This document shows positions 51,664 to 62,097 of a stretch of DNA of 64,000 nucleotides, piece after piece (the stretch's first letter is position 1; every line of letters starts with the position of its first letter). The DNA lies in the NCBI RefSeq assembly GCF_001263415.1, contig NZ_LGTE01000004.1, positions 62,001 to 126,000 on the forward strand, read 5' to 3'. The translations under genes were made by a program, and so were the position numbers. The notes under the pieces are model-generated. The model did no database searches. It saw nothing but the letters and a program-made list of their open reading frames with translations, and had not been told where the DNA came from. This stretch comes from Thermincola ferriacetica. GTDB taxonomy: Bacteria > Bacillota > Thermincolia > Thermincolales > Thermincolaceae.

Positions 51664-54600
51664 TTATGCCCCGGCAGAAACAGGTTCCTTTTTCCTGCGG
51701 CCTTTAAAGAACCGGTTTTTAAAGTCGTCTATTAAGGTATAGGCAACAGGTATCAGGATAGGCGTCAATATGGTGGAGGTAATCAAGCCGCCTACCAAAA
51801 CAATACCCATGCCTTTCCTGATTTCCGAACCTTCGGCAAAAGCCAGGGCTGTTGGTAGCATACCGAAGATCATGGTTACCGATGTCATAAATATAGGACG
51901 CAATCTGGTTGTTCCCGCCTCCAGCAGGGCATCCCGCAGGGAAAGGCCCCTTTCCATCAGGGTATTGGTATAGTCAATAAGCAGAGTACCGTTTTTGGCG
52001 GCTAAACCGTCCAGCATAATAATACCGATGAGAGACATCATATCCAGGTTGGTTCCGGTTATGGCCAGAGCTATCATAGCCCCGATAATACCACAGGGCA
52101 ATGACAGCATACGGATAAAGGGCGTAAGAAATGATTCATACAAAATTGTCAGGATCATGTAAACCAGGATCAGGGACAGGACCAGTGCCTGAATCAAATC
52201 AGCATTGGAATCATCCATCTGCTTGATATCACCGTCATACTCAATTTTGAAACCCGGCGGCAAATCCAGTTTGGCAAAACCGGCATCGAGAGATTTTCGG
52301 ATTTCGGCCAGGGAAGCGCCTTTATAATTACAGGTTATAGCAATCATCCGCTGCCGGTTTTTATGCCGGATCTGCGTGGGGCCTTCTCCGTAGGACAGGT
52401 CTGCCACCTGTTTTAACAGAACCGTCTCACCCCGGTAATTGGTAACAGTTGTATTACCCAGTTCTTCCACGTTATTTCTGTCAATGTCAGTTAACTGTAC
52501 CGTAATATCATATTCTTTACCCTTTTCCCTGTACTGGGTAGCCACCTCGCCGGCCATAGCCGCTCTGAGAGCCTGGGCTATTTCTCCGGCCGAAAGTCCG
52601 TAGAGGGCAGCCTTTTCCCTGTTCACCTTGACCTGAATTTCCGGCTGTCCATTTTCTTCCCAGGAGCTTTTTACTTCCAGGGTGCCCGGTGTCTTTTCCG
52701 TAATTTCTTTCATTTGGCCGGCCAGCCTGACCAGAGTATCTGAATCAGGGCCCGAAAGTTCAATAATAATAGGCGCTTCCATATAGGCCATGCCCGGCAA
52801 GGCAGCCTCGGCCACCTTCATTTCCACACCCGGGAACAGGTTGTCCCACTTTCTGACTTCATCTACAATCTGCCAGACCGTTTTGTCCCGTTTGTTTTTG
52901 GCCACCAGATTCACATATATCTTGGCCCGGTGAGAAGCATTGCCGGGGGCAACAGCCCCTCCCCCCAAACCGACCATGGAAAAATAGGATTCCACCTCAG
53001 GTATTTTGGCCAGCCTGTCTTCAAATTCTTTTACAACCTGATCAGTCTTCTGTAACGGCGTACCCGGCGTCAGTTCCAATACAATGGAAAACTTGCTCTG
53101 GTCAGTATTGGAAATAAACTCTCCGCCTATGGCACCGGTAAAAAGCAGTGAAATACTGGCCGCAATGCCTGCAACTACTACCAGAAGAACCTTCAGCCTG
53201 TGCTGCAGAGACCATTTCAAGAGACTCCGGTAAAAGCTGACCACCCGATGACCCAGGGCATTAGTTTTTACGCCGACCCAGGCCCACAACCTGTTTGTTC
53301 TTTTCTCCTCCTTATCGCCGCTGTGGTTCTTGTAAAATTTGGCTGCCAACATCGGTGTCAGGGTAAAGGAAACAAAAAGGGAAAACAGGGTTGCCACTAC
53401 TACAGTCAAACCAAACTGGCGGAACATCTGACCCACCATACCGGTCATAAAAGCAATCGGGCCAAATACCACCACATCGGATAGAGTTATTGCCACTGCT
53501 GCCATGCCTATTTCTCCCCGGCCGTCTATTGCTGCCTGTTCAGCGTTTTTCCCCATCTGCAGGTGCCGGTGTATATTTTCCAGGACTACTATGGAATCAT
53601 CAACCAGAATGCCCACACAAAGAGATAAACCCATCAACGACAGCATGTTGAAGGTGAAGCCGAAAAAGTACATCATCATAAAAGTGGCAATAATGGAAGT
53701 AGGAATGGCCAGCATGACAATTACCAGCGACCGCCATTCCCGCAGGAAGAACAACAGAACAATGCCCGTCATTACAACGCCTTCTACCAGGGTTCTCTTG
53801 GTATCGGCAAGAGAATTGGTGATAAAAGTTGAGGTATCGTCTGAGATAACGATTTTTATATCGCCGGGCACATCTTTTTTAATGCTTTCCAATTCCTTGC
53901 GGATACCTTCGGCGGTATCCACAATACTGGCATCACTCTGCTTCTGCACCAGAATAGCCACAGCCTCTTTTTTATTCAGCCGGCTTAAGCGTTCCATCTC
54001 TTTAAAAGTATCAGACACCTTGGCAATATCCTTCAGCGGAATTGTTCCCCCAGTTGGCAGCGGAATCAACAGGTCCTCAATTTCTCTTAGCTCTGTAAAC
54101 TCGCCCAACAACCTGATATTGTAGTTCCTGTCGGTTTGTTTGATTTTGCCACTGGGCACATTATGGTTTTCCAGGCTTAATCTCTGGATCACCTGGTTGA
54201 CGGAAAGACCGTAGGCAGCTAACCTGTTCCGGTCAACCTCAACGAGGATTTCTCTTTCCTGCCCACCTACGATGTTTACTGTAGCTACACCGGGTACTGA
54301 TTCCAACCGGTCTTTTATTTTATCCCTGGCAATCTCGTAAATTTCATTCAGCGACCGCTCCCCCGAAACAGCAATAGTTATGACAGGTTCCGCATTTAAA
54401 TCAACCTTCTGCACGAGCGGCTTGTCCATGTCTCTGGGCAGCTTAATCAAAACAGCATCTACAGCTTTTTGCGTATCATTAACCGCCACATCAGCATCGG
54501 TGCTCATGGTAAATTCCAGGACAGTAGTGGCCACACCCTCATTTATGTAAGAAGCAACTTTTTTCAAACCACTGATGGATGAAACCTGTTCCTCGATAGG

Positions 54601-54795
54601 GTCAACAACTTGGCTCTCCATTTCTTCAGTCCCGGCGCCGGGATAGATGGAGGTAATTGTAACAAAAGGCATATTAGCTTTGGGAAACAGGTCTGCCCCC
54701 AGCTTAGTATAGGAAAACAAACCCAGGACCACAAAAAACATGATGATCATAGTCATGGCCACAGGTTTTTTTATAGCCAGTTCCGTAACCTTCAC
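51664..54795 (-). CDS. RND-family efflux pump (AcrB/HAE1-like)
   Basis: 1043 residues, typical of AcrB-type pumps. N-terminal membrane helix (VAMTMIIMFFVVLGLFSY), first porter loop with IYPGAGTEEMESQVVDPIE, then helices with LCVGILVDDSIVVLENIHRH carrying the paired Asp of proton relay. The sequence repeats the pattern in the second half, LMSLIGIIMLDGLAAKNGTLLIDY. It exports drugs or metabolites with proton antiport. No membrane-fusion partner gene is adjacent; a TetR regulator is upstream. GTG start after GGGGGGAG. Confidence 0.95.
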   Translation of the reverse strand: MKVTELAIKKPVAMTMIIMFFVVLGLFSYTKLGADLFPKANMPFVTITSIYPGAGTEEMESQVVDPIEEQVSSISGLKKVASYINEGVATTVLEFTMSTDADVAVNDTQKAVDAVLIKLPRDMDKPLVQKVDLNAEPVITIAVSGERSLNEIYEIARDKIKDRLESVPGVATVNIVGGQEREILVEVDRNRLAAYGLSVNQVIQRLSLENHNVPSGKIKQTDRNYNIRLLGEFTELREIEDLLIPLPTGGTIPLKDIAKVSDTFKEMERLSRLNKKEAVAILVQKQSDASIVDTAEGIRKELESIKKDVPGDIKIVISDDTSTFITNSLADTKRTLVEGVVMTGIVLLFFLREWRSLVIVMLAIPTSIIATFMMMYFFGFTFNMLSLMGLSLCVGILVDDSIVVLENIHRHLQMGKNAEQAAIDGRGEIGMAAVAITLSDVVVFGPIAFMTGMVGQMFRQFGLTVVVATLFSLFVSFTLTPMLAAKFYKNHSGDKEEKRTNRLWAWVGVKTNALGHRVVSFYRSLLKWSLQHRLKVLLVVVAGIAASISLLFTGAIGGEFISNTDQSKFSIVLELTPGTPLQKTDQVVKEFEDRLAKIPEVESYFSMVGLGGGAVAPGNASHRAKIYVNLVAKNKRDKTVWQIVDEVRKWDNLFPGVEMKVAEAALPGMAYMEAPIIIELSGPDSDTLVRLAGQMKEITEKTPGTLEVKSSWEENGQPEIQVKVNREKAALYGLSAGEIAQALRAAMAGEVATQYREKGKEYDITVQLTDIDRNNVEELGNTTVTNYRGETVLLKQVADLSYGEGPTQIRHKNRQRMIAITCNYKGASLAEIRKSLDAGFAKLDLPPGFKIEYDGDIKQMDDSNADLIQALVLSLILVYMILTILYESFLTPFIRMLSLPCGIIGAMIALAITGTNLDMMSLIGIIMLDGLAAKNGTLLIDYTNTLMERGLSLRDALLEAGTTRLRPIFMTSVTMIFGMLPTALAFAEGSEIRKGMGIVLVGGLITSTILTPILIPVAYTLIDDFKNRFFKGRRKKEPVSAGA

Positions 54796-54842
54796 TTAAC
54801 TCCCCCCAAAAACGCTAAACTCCTCCCAAAAAGCTAAAAAAG

Positions 54843-55496
54843 TTAAAAAAACATATAATATAAAACTTCCAAATTACTTACGCTAACAACACCGTCGTTT
54901 CTCCCACATCCCTTAAAAAACAGATCAAGGACTTCCAAATATCTGTCTTTCAGCGGCTCCCCGTCAGATTCCGCCAGCCAGTGCAGAGTAGCCGAATACA
55001 GCGCTCCCAATAGCTGCCGGGCCATGGTTTGCGAAGAAAATCTATCCGTTACATCACCTTTTTCCTGGCCCATTTTAAAGATATCCGTAAAACCTTCTTC
55101 CAGTCCGTCTTTTGGCACAGGTTCCCAATTAGGCCCATAATAAAAATTTCTTAAGTCGGAAATATATATTTCTGAAAGTTCCTTGTTTTCTTCATGCCAA
55201 TGGGCTATAATTAACAAGACAAATTGAAAACGTTCGTATGTACTGGGTAATTCCATAACCCGCGGCCAATTCTTTTCCCGGTAATCTGCGACCACCCAAC
55301 CGACATAAGCCCCGACAATGGCTTCTTTGGAAGGAAAATAATTATATAACGTCCCCAGAGCTACATCTGCTTCCTCAGAAATCCGGTTCATCGTAGTCTG
55401 TTCAAAACCACGTTTTTTGAAAAGCCTGATGGCCGTCTCCATAATTTTTAAACGAGTGGCTTCTTTTTTTCTCTCCCGTCTTGTCATTTCACACAC
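54843..55496 (-). CDS. TetR/AcrR-family transcriptional regulator
   Basis: 217 residues from a GTG nine bases after GGAGG (or an ATG three codons later). The N-terminal helix-turn-helix reads IMETAIRLFKKRGFEQTTMNRI then ADVALGTLYNYFPSKEAIV, the TetR_N signature. The C-terminal ligand domain is unspecific. It lies 47 bp upstream of the RND pump gene in the same direction and is its likely repressor. The AT-rich region above contains TGATTAC/GTAATTA inverted half-sites that could be its operator. Confidence 0.92.
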   Translation of the reverse strand: MCEMTRRERKKEATRLKIMETAIRLFKKRGFEQTTMNRISEEADVALGTLYNYFPSKEAIVGAYVGWVVADYREKNWPRVMELPSTYERFQFVLLIIAHWHEENKELSEIYISDLRNFYYGPNWEPVPKDGLEEGFTDIFKMGQEKGDVTDRFSSQTMARQLLGALYSATLHWLAESDGEPLKDRYLEVLDLFFKGCGRNDGVVSVSNLEVLYYMFF

Positions 55497-55922
55497 TCAT
55501 ATCACCCTCCCACGCAATTTTAAATCACTGTCCCGTTTCTACCGGATTATTGTTAATACTTATAATTACTATATTTTTATGTAAATTATAATTTTGTAAT
55601 CATTATAAATTTATTGCAATAATATTTTACTCCTTCCTTTTTCATACCGTCAATTGAAAAAATTCCTGTATTTTTGTAAAACAAAGTGCAAAAGAATATC
55701 CCATAACCGTAAGTAAATGGGCCCCGCTGTGAAAGCATAGGAAGCGGCAGACATATTCCTCCACGACGGCAACAAGTCAGCTTACCGGCTCCCGCATACG
55801 CGGATCGCCGATAAGTGGATATCAGACTCGTCGTTCCGGAACATATCTGCCACTCCCTGAACTTACGGTCAAAAGTAAAGCAACTGCCCCACTTCCTTAT
55901 GGGACACTCCCGAAATCTTGGG
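55497..55922. other. 426-bp region without a recognisable gene
   Basis: The part nearest tetR (55520-55640) is very AT-rich and probably holds the tetR promoter and operator. The other half (55690-55920) is GC-rich. It contains short frames on both strands that match nothing recognised and may be a degraded insertion. Confidence 0.4.
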
Positions 55923-57599
55923 TCATTGTTTCCTGTTCCTCAGCCCCTCAACCATTTTCCACCCGTGGTAGCCGGCCCCCAGATTTTTTATATTTTTAAA
56001 CCCATGGTGTTCTAAAATTTTGTAAGCCAAATAGGATCGGTAACCTATCCCGCAGTACAGTATTTTTTCCTTCGTTTTATCGATTTCATGGAGACGGTTT
56101 CTGAACTGGTCAACAGGAATGTTAACTGCCCCCGGAATGTGTCCCCTTGTATATTCATCCGGGGTCCGTACATCCAGAATCTGCACATCCCGGCCTTCCG
56201 CAAGCCGCTCAAGGACTTCCATGCCGGTAACGGTTTGCAGTTCACCCCTGGCCACATTTGCCGCTACGAACCCGGCCATGATGCACGGGTCTTTGGCAGA
56301 AGAAAAAGGTGGCGCATAAGCCAGATCCAGGTTTTCCAGGTCAAAAACAGTCATTTTCCCGTAAATAGCCGTCGCCAGTATATCGATTCTCTTGTCAATC
56401 CCCCTAGTACCAACTACCTGGCCGCCTAAAAGCCGGCCGGACAGTTTTTCCACTATCAGCTTCACTATCATGGGTTCCGCACCCGGATAATAACCGGCGT
56501 GGTCAGGCGATACCGTAAAGGTTGTGTAGTAGTCAAGTCCCGCTTCCCTGGCTTCTTTTTCGTTGAGACCGGTGCGCGCCGCTGTCATAGGACCGACTTT
56601 AATTATGGAGGTATTGATAACTCCGCGAAATTCCATATTCCCGCCCACCATGTTGGCCCCGGCAACCCGCCCCTGCTTGTTAGCAGGACCGGCCAGCGGA
56701 ACCCTGACCTTTTGCCCGGTGATGAAATGAGTAGACTCCACAATATCCCCGCCGGCATAAATATCCGGATCACTTGTCTGCATTCTGGAATTCACCAGGA
56801 CTCCCCCGGTAACCCCCAGCTCCAGGCCGGCACCAACGACCAAATCAAGTTCCGGCTGCACACCGGCAGAAATAATAACCAAATCAGCCGGTAACCGAGT
56901 ACTGTCCATCAGCTCTACCGTCTCAACGGTTTTCGCCCCCAAAAACCTCCGGATACCTACATCCAACCTTACATTTGCTCCCATTCTGCGTAATTGCTGC
57001 GCCACCAGCCCTGCCATTTCAGGGTCCCATGGTGAAAGCAGTTGGTTGCCCTTTTCCACAATTGTAACCTGTATTCCTTTCTGCAAGAGCGCTTCTGCAG
57101 TTTCTATGCCAACAAAACCGCCCCCCATAATTACAGCATGTCTGACTCTTCCGCTGTCCACCAGAGTTTTAACTGCATCCACATCAGGAACAGTCCACAG
57201 GGAATGGATATTTTTTAAATCGGCTCCCTCCAGGGGAGGTCTTACAGGAATTCCTCCTGTGGCGATCATCAGTTTGGTATAACTTTCTTCAAACCGCTCC
57301 CCGCTCTTATGATTTATAACTTCTACGGTTTTGCGGTCCCTGTGTATTTTCACAACTTCATGGTTAACAAAAACATCAATGTTAAAGCGCTCTTTGAAAC
57401 GTTCCGGCGTGACAAGAAAAAGTTCATCGCGCTCTTTTATTTCGCCTCCCAGGTAATAGGGCAAGCCGCAGTTGGCAAAAGAAACATAAGGGCCCCGCTC
57501 GAAAATTATAATTTTACTAAACTCATCAGTCCTGCGGGCTTTTGCCGCAGCGCTTGCTCCAGCCGCAACACCGCCGATAACAACTACTTTTTCACTCAA
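55923..57599 (-). CDS. CoA-disulfide reductase family flavoprotein with rhodanese domain
   Basis: 558 residues from a TTG six bases after GGGGGG. FAD-binding VVVIGGVAAGASAAAKARR, active-site Cys in SFANCGLPYYLGG, NAD-binding VIMGGGFVGIETAEALLQKG, and FAD-ribityl DIYAGGDIVES are seen. The C-terminal rhodanese domain (about 460-558) has VQILDVRTPDEYTRGHIPGA and catalytic Cys in LYCGIGYRS. Such CoADR-Rhd proteins reduce CoA-disulfide, persulfides or polysulfide with NAD(P)H, linking sulfur and redox balance. Confidence 0.94.
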   Translation of the reverse strand: MSEKVVVIGGVAAGASAAAKARRTDEFSKIIIFERGPYVSFANCGLPYYLGGEIKERDELFLVTPERFKERFNIDVFVNHEVVKIHRDRKTVEVINHKSGERFEESYTKLMIATGGIPVRPPLEGADLKNIHSLWTVPDVDAVKTLVDSGRVRHAVIMGGGFVGIETAEALLQKGIQVTIVEKGNQLLSPWDPEMAGLVAQQLRRMGANVRLDVGIRRFLGAKTVETVELMDSTRLPADLVIISAGVQPELDLVVGAGLELGVTGGVLVNSRMQTSDPDIYAGGDIVESTHFITGQKVRVPLAGPANKQGRVAGANMVGGNMEFRGVINTSIIKVGPMTAARTGLNEKEAREAGLDYYTTFTVSPDHAGYYPGAEPMIVKLIVEKLSGRLLGGQVVGTRGIDKRIDILATAIYGKMTVFDLENLDLAYAPPFSSAKDPCIMAGFVAANVARGELQTVTGMEVLERLAEGRDVQILDVRTPDEYTRGHIPGAVNIPVDQFRNRLHEIDKTKEKILYCGIGYRSYLAYKILEHHGFKNIKNLGAGYHGWKMVEGLRNRKQ

Positions 57600-57695
57600 C
57601 TTGGACCCCCCAATGGTTTATAACTTTATTTCATTGGCATGTTGGTATTTCCTATCATAATCGGGCAATTGTATCTGCAATCACTTCAATTTATA

Positions 57696-57728
57696 TGAAA
57701 AACAGGTGCAAAAACATTGTTTGCACCT
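57696..57728 (-). terminator. Terminator after the cytochrome gene
   Basis: AGGTGCAAA/TTTGCACCT stem with a T-rich flank on the minus strand; T on the plus strand as well. Confidence 0.75.
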
Positions 57729-57741
57729 TTTTAACAAGTCA

Positions 57742-58392
57742 TCAGGGACCCGGCGTAGGTTGGGTCTGCGGTTGGGTCCCGGGCGCCTGCTGTTCATTAC
57801 TTTCTTGGCCTTTATCTTTCTTTTCCTGCTCAGAGGACTTCCATTCCTCTTTTTGTTGCCGGTTCTTGTTTTGCCCCTGATCCTTTGCCGGCGCCTGCTT
57901 TCCGTTCTGTGAAATACCCTTATCGCTTAATCCGGAACGGTAGCCCGCCAAAGGATAATCCTTGATGCCAGAGACCCCGTTTTTCTCAACTGAATGGCAG
58001 GAAGCACAGCGTCCCTTGGCTTTTGTATAAAAAATCTCGCTCATCCAGTGGGCCCGGTGAATGCGCCGGTAAAACTTTTTGTACAGCTCATAATTTTTTT
58101 GTGCCTCGTGGCAGTTATAGCATGCGCTGACGGCTCCCTGCTTAACTTCCGGATGGCCCTCGATCCGCTGCACATAAACTGGCAGAGACCGGTCTACATC
58201 GGCAGTTTTCTTATGGCAGGAAACGCACCCATTGGTGTGCGGGTTGTCGGCAGCCTCGGCATATAAAGTGGAATAAGTTTTGGTGTTAGACCGGTTTAAA
58301 GGTTTTTTCTGTTCTTTGTTGGCTGAACAGCCGGTCAAAAGGGCCGTAAGAATAAAAAATAAGGAAACCGCGAAAAATACCCGTCGATGCAT
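57742..58392 (-). CDS. Triheme c-type cytochrome lipoprotein
   Basis: 216 residues from an ATG after AGAGGAGG. The signal peptide ends in lipobox LLTGCS. Three heme-binding sites follow: CVSCH, CYNCH and CASCH (residues about 56-60, 91-95 and 130-134), with further His residues available as distal ligands. The C-terminal about 60 residues are a low-complexity Lys/Gln/Glu/Pro tail. It is anchored outside the membrane and probably carries electrons in anaerobic respiration. Partner genes are not adjacent. Confidence 0.9.
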   Translation of the reverse strand: MHRRVFFAVSLFFILTALLTGCSANKEQKKPLNRSNTKTYSTLYAEAADNPHTNGCVSCHKKTADVDRSLPVYVQRIEGHPEVKQGAVSACYNCHEAQKNYELYKKFYRRIHRAHWMSEIFYTKAKGRCASCHSVEKNGVSGIKDYPLAGYRSGLSDKGISQNGKQAPAKDQGQNKNRQQKEEWKSSEQEKKDKGQESNEQQAPGTQPQTQPTPGP

Positions 58393-58501
58393 ACAATTCC
58401 TCCTCTGGGTTTTTTCTTAGTTTCCCCTCTTTTATGTACAAAATTCCTGTCTTGTTTAAATTGGTCCTGCAAGCAACCAGCCAATGGTTGCCAGGTTACC
58501 T

Positions 58502-59179
58502 TTACCCTCCCAGGGTAATGTCCTGAATCTCGTACCAGCGCAGAGCATTATAAAAATGCTCAGGTTTAAAGTCCGGCCACAAATCGTCCACTATAAAAAA
58601 ATCCGCATAAATGGTTTGCACGGGTAAAAAACCGCTTAACCGGCGCCTGCCCCCCCACCTGATTACAAGGTCAATGCGGGAAATGTCAGCGGAAGCCAGT
58701 GACTGGTGAAATACGTGCTTAGCAGCGGATTTCCGGGGCAAAGCCGCTTTCATGCCATGGTACAGGTCCCAATGCCACCCGTAATTGACCAGGAAATTTA
58801 CCCGCATCCCTCCCTTGCCTATGTTTACGCGTTTTTTGGTAAAAGGAAGCAGTTCCCTTGGAAACGCAGGGGATTCGGTATTACCTACTACCAGTAAGGC
58901 AGCATCCTTTTCCAGCAATTTAAATACAGCATCAACGCAGGCTTTTTGAAAAGCCCTTTTTTGCACAACAGGACGTTTCGTATTATCGTGCGTAAAACCA
59001 TAAAAGGTCATTTCTTCGATGCCTAATTCACTGGCCAGCTCATATAGATAAAAACCGGGAGCTATTCCCCAACTGTAACCGGCTTCCTTGGGCAGGCCGT
59101 TTTTTTCTGCCCATCTCCTGTTACCGTCCGGAATTACCCCAATGTGTCTGGGCAGGCGTTTAAACACTGGTATGGTCAT
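58502..59179 (-). CDS. Divergent cis-prenyltransferase (undecaprenyl diphosphate synthase family)
   Basis: 225 residues from an ATG seven bases after GGAG. HIGVIPDGNRRWAEKNG holds the catalytic Asp of UppS. MTFYGFTHDNTKRP matches the second motif and LVIRWGGRRRLSGFLP the third. YADFFIVDDLWPDF is the metal-binding end with Asp in place of the usual Glu. Departures (IPDGNR for MDGNGR, RWGG for RTSG) indicate a paralogue making a different chain or using a special substrate. The housekeeping uppS is not here. Confidence 0.82.
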   Translation of the reverse strand: MTIPVFKRLPRHIGVIPDGNRRWAEKNGLPKEAGYSWGIAPGFYLYELASELGIEEMTFYGFTHDNTKRPVVQKRAFQKACVDAVFKLLEKDAALLVVGNTESPAFPRELLPFTKKRVNIGKGGMRVNFLVNYGWHWDLYHGMKAALPRKSAAKHVFHQSLASADISRIDLVIRWGGRRRLSGFLPVQTIYADFFIVDDLWPDFKPEHFYNALRWYEIQDITLGG

Positions 59180-59418
59180 TATGTCACTCCTAATTAGATT
59201 TTTAAACAATAACTGGCTTTATTGTTTAGTTAGTGGACATTAAGCTTTTCATTTTGTTTATATTATTTTTTGCAGAAATCTATTCATTTATCCCAAGGCT
59301 CAAAAAAACAAAAGTTTCTATCGAAAACTCAAGGAAACTTTTGTTGATACCCGGAAATCATGCTTTGAGTTTATCCACAATTTTACCTCAAAGCAAATTT
59401 TTCTAAATATGAACACCG

Positions 59419-59449
59419 GAGAGCGCAGTTAAAAAGAAACTGCGCTCTC
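59419..59449. terminator. Perfect hairpin immediately beyond clpB
   Basis: GAGAGCGCAGTT/AACTGCGCTCTC, 12-bp stem. The T run is on the plus strand, so for clpB (minus strand) it may act as an mRNA 3' stem rather than a classical terminator. Confidence 0.6.
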
Positions 59450-59454
59450 TTTGT

Positions 59455-62061
59455 TTACTTCGATTCAGCTTTTTTGGTAAAGGTCAAAACGCCGTTTTCG
59501 GCCTGCAGGACAACGGTCTCTTTATCAGAAATTTCCCCTTTTACCAGCATACGGCTCAATGGCGTTTCCACTTCCTGCTGAATTAGGCGTTTTAACGGCC
59601 TGGCTCCGTAAGAAGGTTCATAACCCTTATCTGCCAGGTAAGTAAGGGCATTTTCCGTCCATTCCAGTTTAACGCCGGCGCCTGCATAGACACGCGCCGC
59701 TAACTTTTCCATCAGCAGGCGGGCAATCTCTTTCACCTGCTCCTGTTTTAAAGCATGGAAGACAACGATTTCATCAACCCGGTTCAGGAATTCGGGGCGG
59801 AAGTACTGTCGCAATATACCCAGCACACTTTCCTTCATCTGTTCGTAATCGCCGCCACGCTCCCGTTGTGCGAGAATCTCCTGGCTGCCCAGGTTAGAGG
59901 TCATGATTACCACGGTGTTCTGGAAATTTACCGTCCGCCCCTGGCCGTCGGTCAGGCGCCCGTCGTCCAGTAATTGTAGCAACACGTTGAAAACATCGTT
60001 ATGAGCCTTTTCAATTTCGTCAAGTAAAACGACAGAATAAGGCTTGCGCCGGACAGCCTCAGTAAGCTGCCCGCCTTCTTCGTAACCGACATAACCGGGC
60101 GGGGCGCCGATTAACCTGGCCACCGTGTGTTTCTCCATGTACTCAGACATATCAAGCCGGATCATGTTGCGTTCATCATCGAAAAGGGCCTGGGCCAGGG
60201 CCCGTGCCAATTCCGTCTTGCCCACTCCCGTCGGGCCGAGGAAAATGAAACTGCCAATCGGTCGGTTAGGGTCCTTAATACCGGCCCGGGCACGTAAGAC
60301 AGCATCTGCCACGACCCGGACAGCTTCATCCTGTCCGACAACCCGTTTGTGCAGTTCCTCGTCAAGGTGAATGAGTTTTTCTTTTTCCCCGGCCATCAGC
60401 CTGCTTACCGGTATACCGGTCCAACGGCTGACCACACGGGCAATATCTTCCTCGTCCACCTCTTCCTTCAACAGCATACCATGTTTCTGCTTACCGGCCA
60501 GGGTTTCCTCTTCTTCTTTTAACTGGCGTTCCAGGTTGGCCAATTTGCCGTATCTTAATTCAGCCAGCCGGTTCAGGTCGTATTCTCTTTCTGCCCGCTC
60601 AATTTCCTGTCTGGTTTCCTCTATTTCTTTCTTAATCCCCCGCAACCGGCTGATGGCCTGTTTTTCCACCTCCCACTGGGCCTTCATGGCATCGGCCTCA
60701 CTGCGCAGTTCGGCCAGCTGGCTTCTTAACTTTTCCAATCTTTCCTGGGACGCTTCGTCTTTTTCCTTGCTCAGAGCCGCTTCTTCGATTTCCATCTGCA
60801 TGATACGGCGGGTTATTTCATCCAGTTCAGTGGGCAAACTGTCGATTTCCGTTCTGATCCGGGCTGCCGCCTCATCCATTAAGTCTATGGCTTTGTCAGG
60901 CAGGAACCGGTCTGAAATATACCGGTCAGACAGGACTGCCGCCGCTACAATGGCGCTGTCTTTGATGCGTACCCCGTGGTGTACTTCATAGCGCTCCTTA
61001 AGACCCCGCAAAATGGAAATGGTATCTTCCACGGAAGGCGGGTTGACCAGTACCGGCTGAAAACGCCTTTCCAGGGCTGCGTCTTTTTCTACATGTTTCC
61101 TGTATTCGTCCAGAGTAGTGGCGCCAATGGTCCGCAGTTCACCGCGGGCCAGCATGGGTTTTAAGAGGTTCCCGGCATCAACGGCTCCTTCGGCTGCCCC
61201 GGCCCCTACAACGGTATGTAATTCGTCTATAAATAAGATGATTTTACCGTTGGATTCCTGTACTTCCTTAAGCACTGCCTTTAAACGCTCTTCAAATTCT
61301 CCTCGGTACTTGGCCCCGGCAATCAGGGCGCCCATATCCAGGCCAATCAAAACTTTATCCTTTAAACCTTCGGGTACGTCCCCGGCCACTATACGGCGGG
61401 CCAGCCCCTCGACGATGGCCGTTTTACCAACGCCCGGTTCCCCTATCAGGACAGGATTGTTTTTCGTCCGCCGCGAGAGAATTTCAATAACCCGGCGGAT
61501 CTCTTCATCTCTACCTATGACAGGGTCCAATTTCCCCTGCCGCGCCAGCTTGGTCAAATCCCGGCCGTATTTTTCCAGGGCTTCGTAGGTTTCTTCGGGA
61601 TTTTCTCCCGTCACTCGCTGATTACCCCGTATGGAGCGCAGGGAATGCAATAGGTTTTCCCTCGTTAATCCATTCCGCCGCAGCACTTCTTTAAGCTCAG
61701 GTTCACCGTCTTCCAACAGGGCCAGCAAAAGGTGTTCAACACTGACATAATCGTCTTTCATATCCCGTGCTTCCTGCTCAGCCCGGGCAAGGGTGCGGGT
61801 GAAACCGGATCCGGCATATAAAGAACCTTCATAGCCTGTAACCACCGGTATTTTTTTTAGCAGTCCCTCAACACCGGCAGCCAACGCCCCTACGTTTACT
61901 CCCGCATGTTCGAGGAACCTGGGCGCCATACCTCCTTCCTGGGTAAGCAGGACGGCCAGCAGGTGCTTGCCCGTTACTTCCTGGTGATGCCTTTGAGCCG
62001 CCAATTGCTGGGCTCCCGCTAAAGCTTCTCTCGATTTTTGCGTGTAGCGATGCAAATCCAT
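59455..62061 (-). CDS. clpB: ATP-dependent disaggregase ClpB
   Basis: 868 residues. N-domain with two repeats ([40 protein letters not shown]). The first AAA module has [15 protein letters not shown] and [21 protein letters not shown]. The middle coiled coil (about 400-530) is typical of ClpB, and the second AAA module has [15 protein letters not shown] and [12 protein letters not shown]. It extracts polypeptides from aggregates with DnaK/DnaJ. A hairpin at about 62066-62094 sits just upstream of the start. It is last in the cluster dnaK-cbpA-cbpM-clpB. Confidence 0.97.
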   Translation of the reverse strand: MDLHRYTQKSREALAGAQQLAAQRHHQEVTGKHLLAVLLTQEGGMAPRFLEHAGVNVGALAAGVEGLLKKIPVVTGYEGSLYAGSGFTRTLARAEQEARDMKDDYVSVEHLLLALLEDGEPELKEVLRRNGLTRENLLHSLRSIRGNQRVTGENPEETYEALEKYGRDLTKLARQGKLDPVIGRDEEIRRVIEILSRRTKNNPVLIGEPGVGKTAIVEGLARRIVAGDVPEGLKDKVLIGLDMGALIAGAKYRGEFEERLKAVLKEVQESNGKIILFIDELHTVVGAGAAEGAVDAGNLLKPMLARGELRTIGATTLDEYRKHVEKDAALERRFQPVLVNPPSVEDTISILRGLKERYEVHHGVRIKDSAIVAAAVLSDRYISDRFLPDKAIDLMDEAAARIRTEIDSLPTELDEITRRIMQMEIEEAALSKEKDEASQERLEKLRSQLAELRSEADAMKAQWEVEKQAISRLRGIKKEIEETRQEIERAEREYDLNRLAELRYGKLANLERQLKEEEETLAGKQKHGMLLKEEVDEEDIARVVSRWTGIPVSRLMAGEKEKLIHLDEELHKRVVGQDEAVRVVADAVLRARAGIKDPNRPIGSFIFLGPTGVGKTELARALAQALFDDERNMIRLDMSEYMEKHTVARLIGAPPGYVGYEEGGQLTEAVRRKPYSVVLLDEIEKAHNDVFNVLLQLLDDGRLTDGQGRTVNFQNTVVIMTSNLGSQEILAQRERGGDYEQMKESVLGILRQYFRPEFLNRVDEIVVFHALKQEQVKEIARLLMEKLAARVYAGAGVKLEWTENALTYLADKGYEPSYGARPLKRLIQQEVETPLSRMLVKGEISDKETVVLQAENGVLTFTKKAESK

Positions 62062-62097
62062 GGATTATCCCGGAGGACCATGCGGTCTCCCGGGTAT

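Noticed and set aside
55690-55920. Possible insertion-sequence relic
   Set aside because: No transposase motif or inverted ends could be identified, so it is listed only as a gap.
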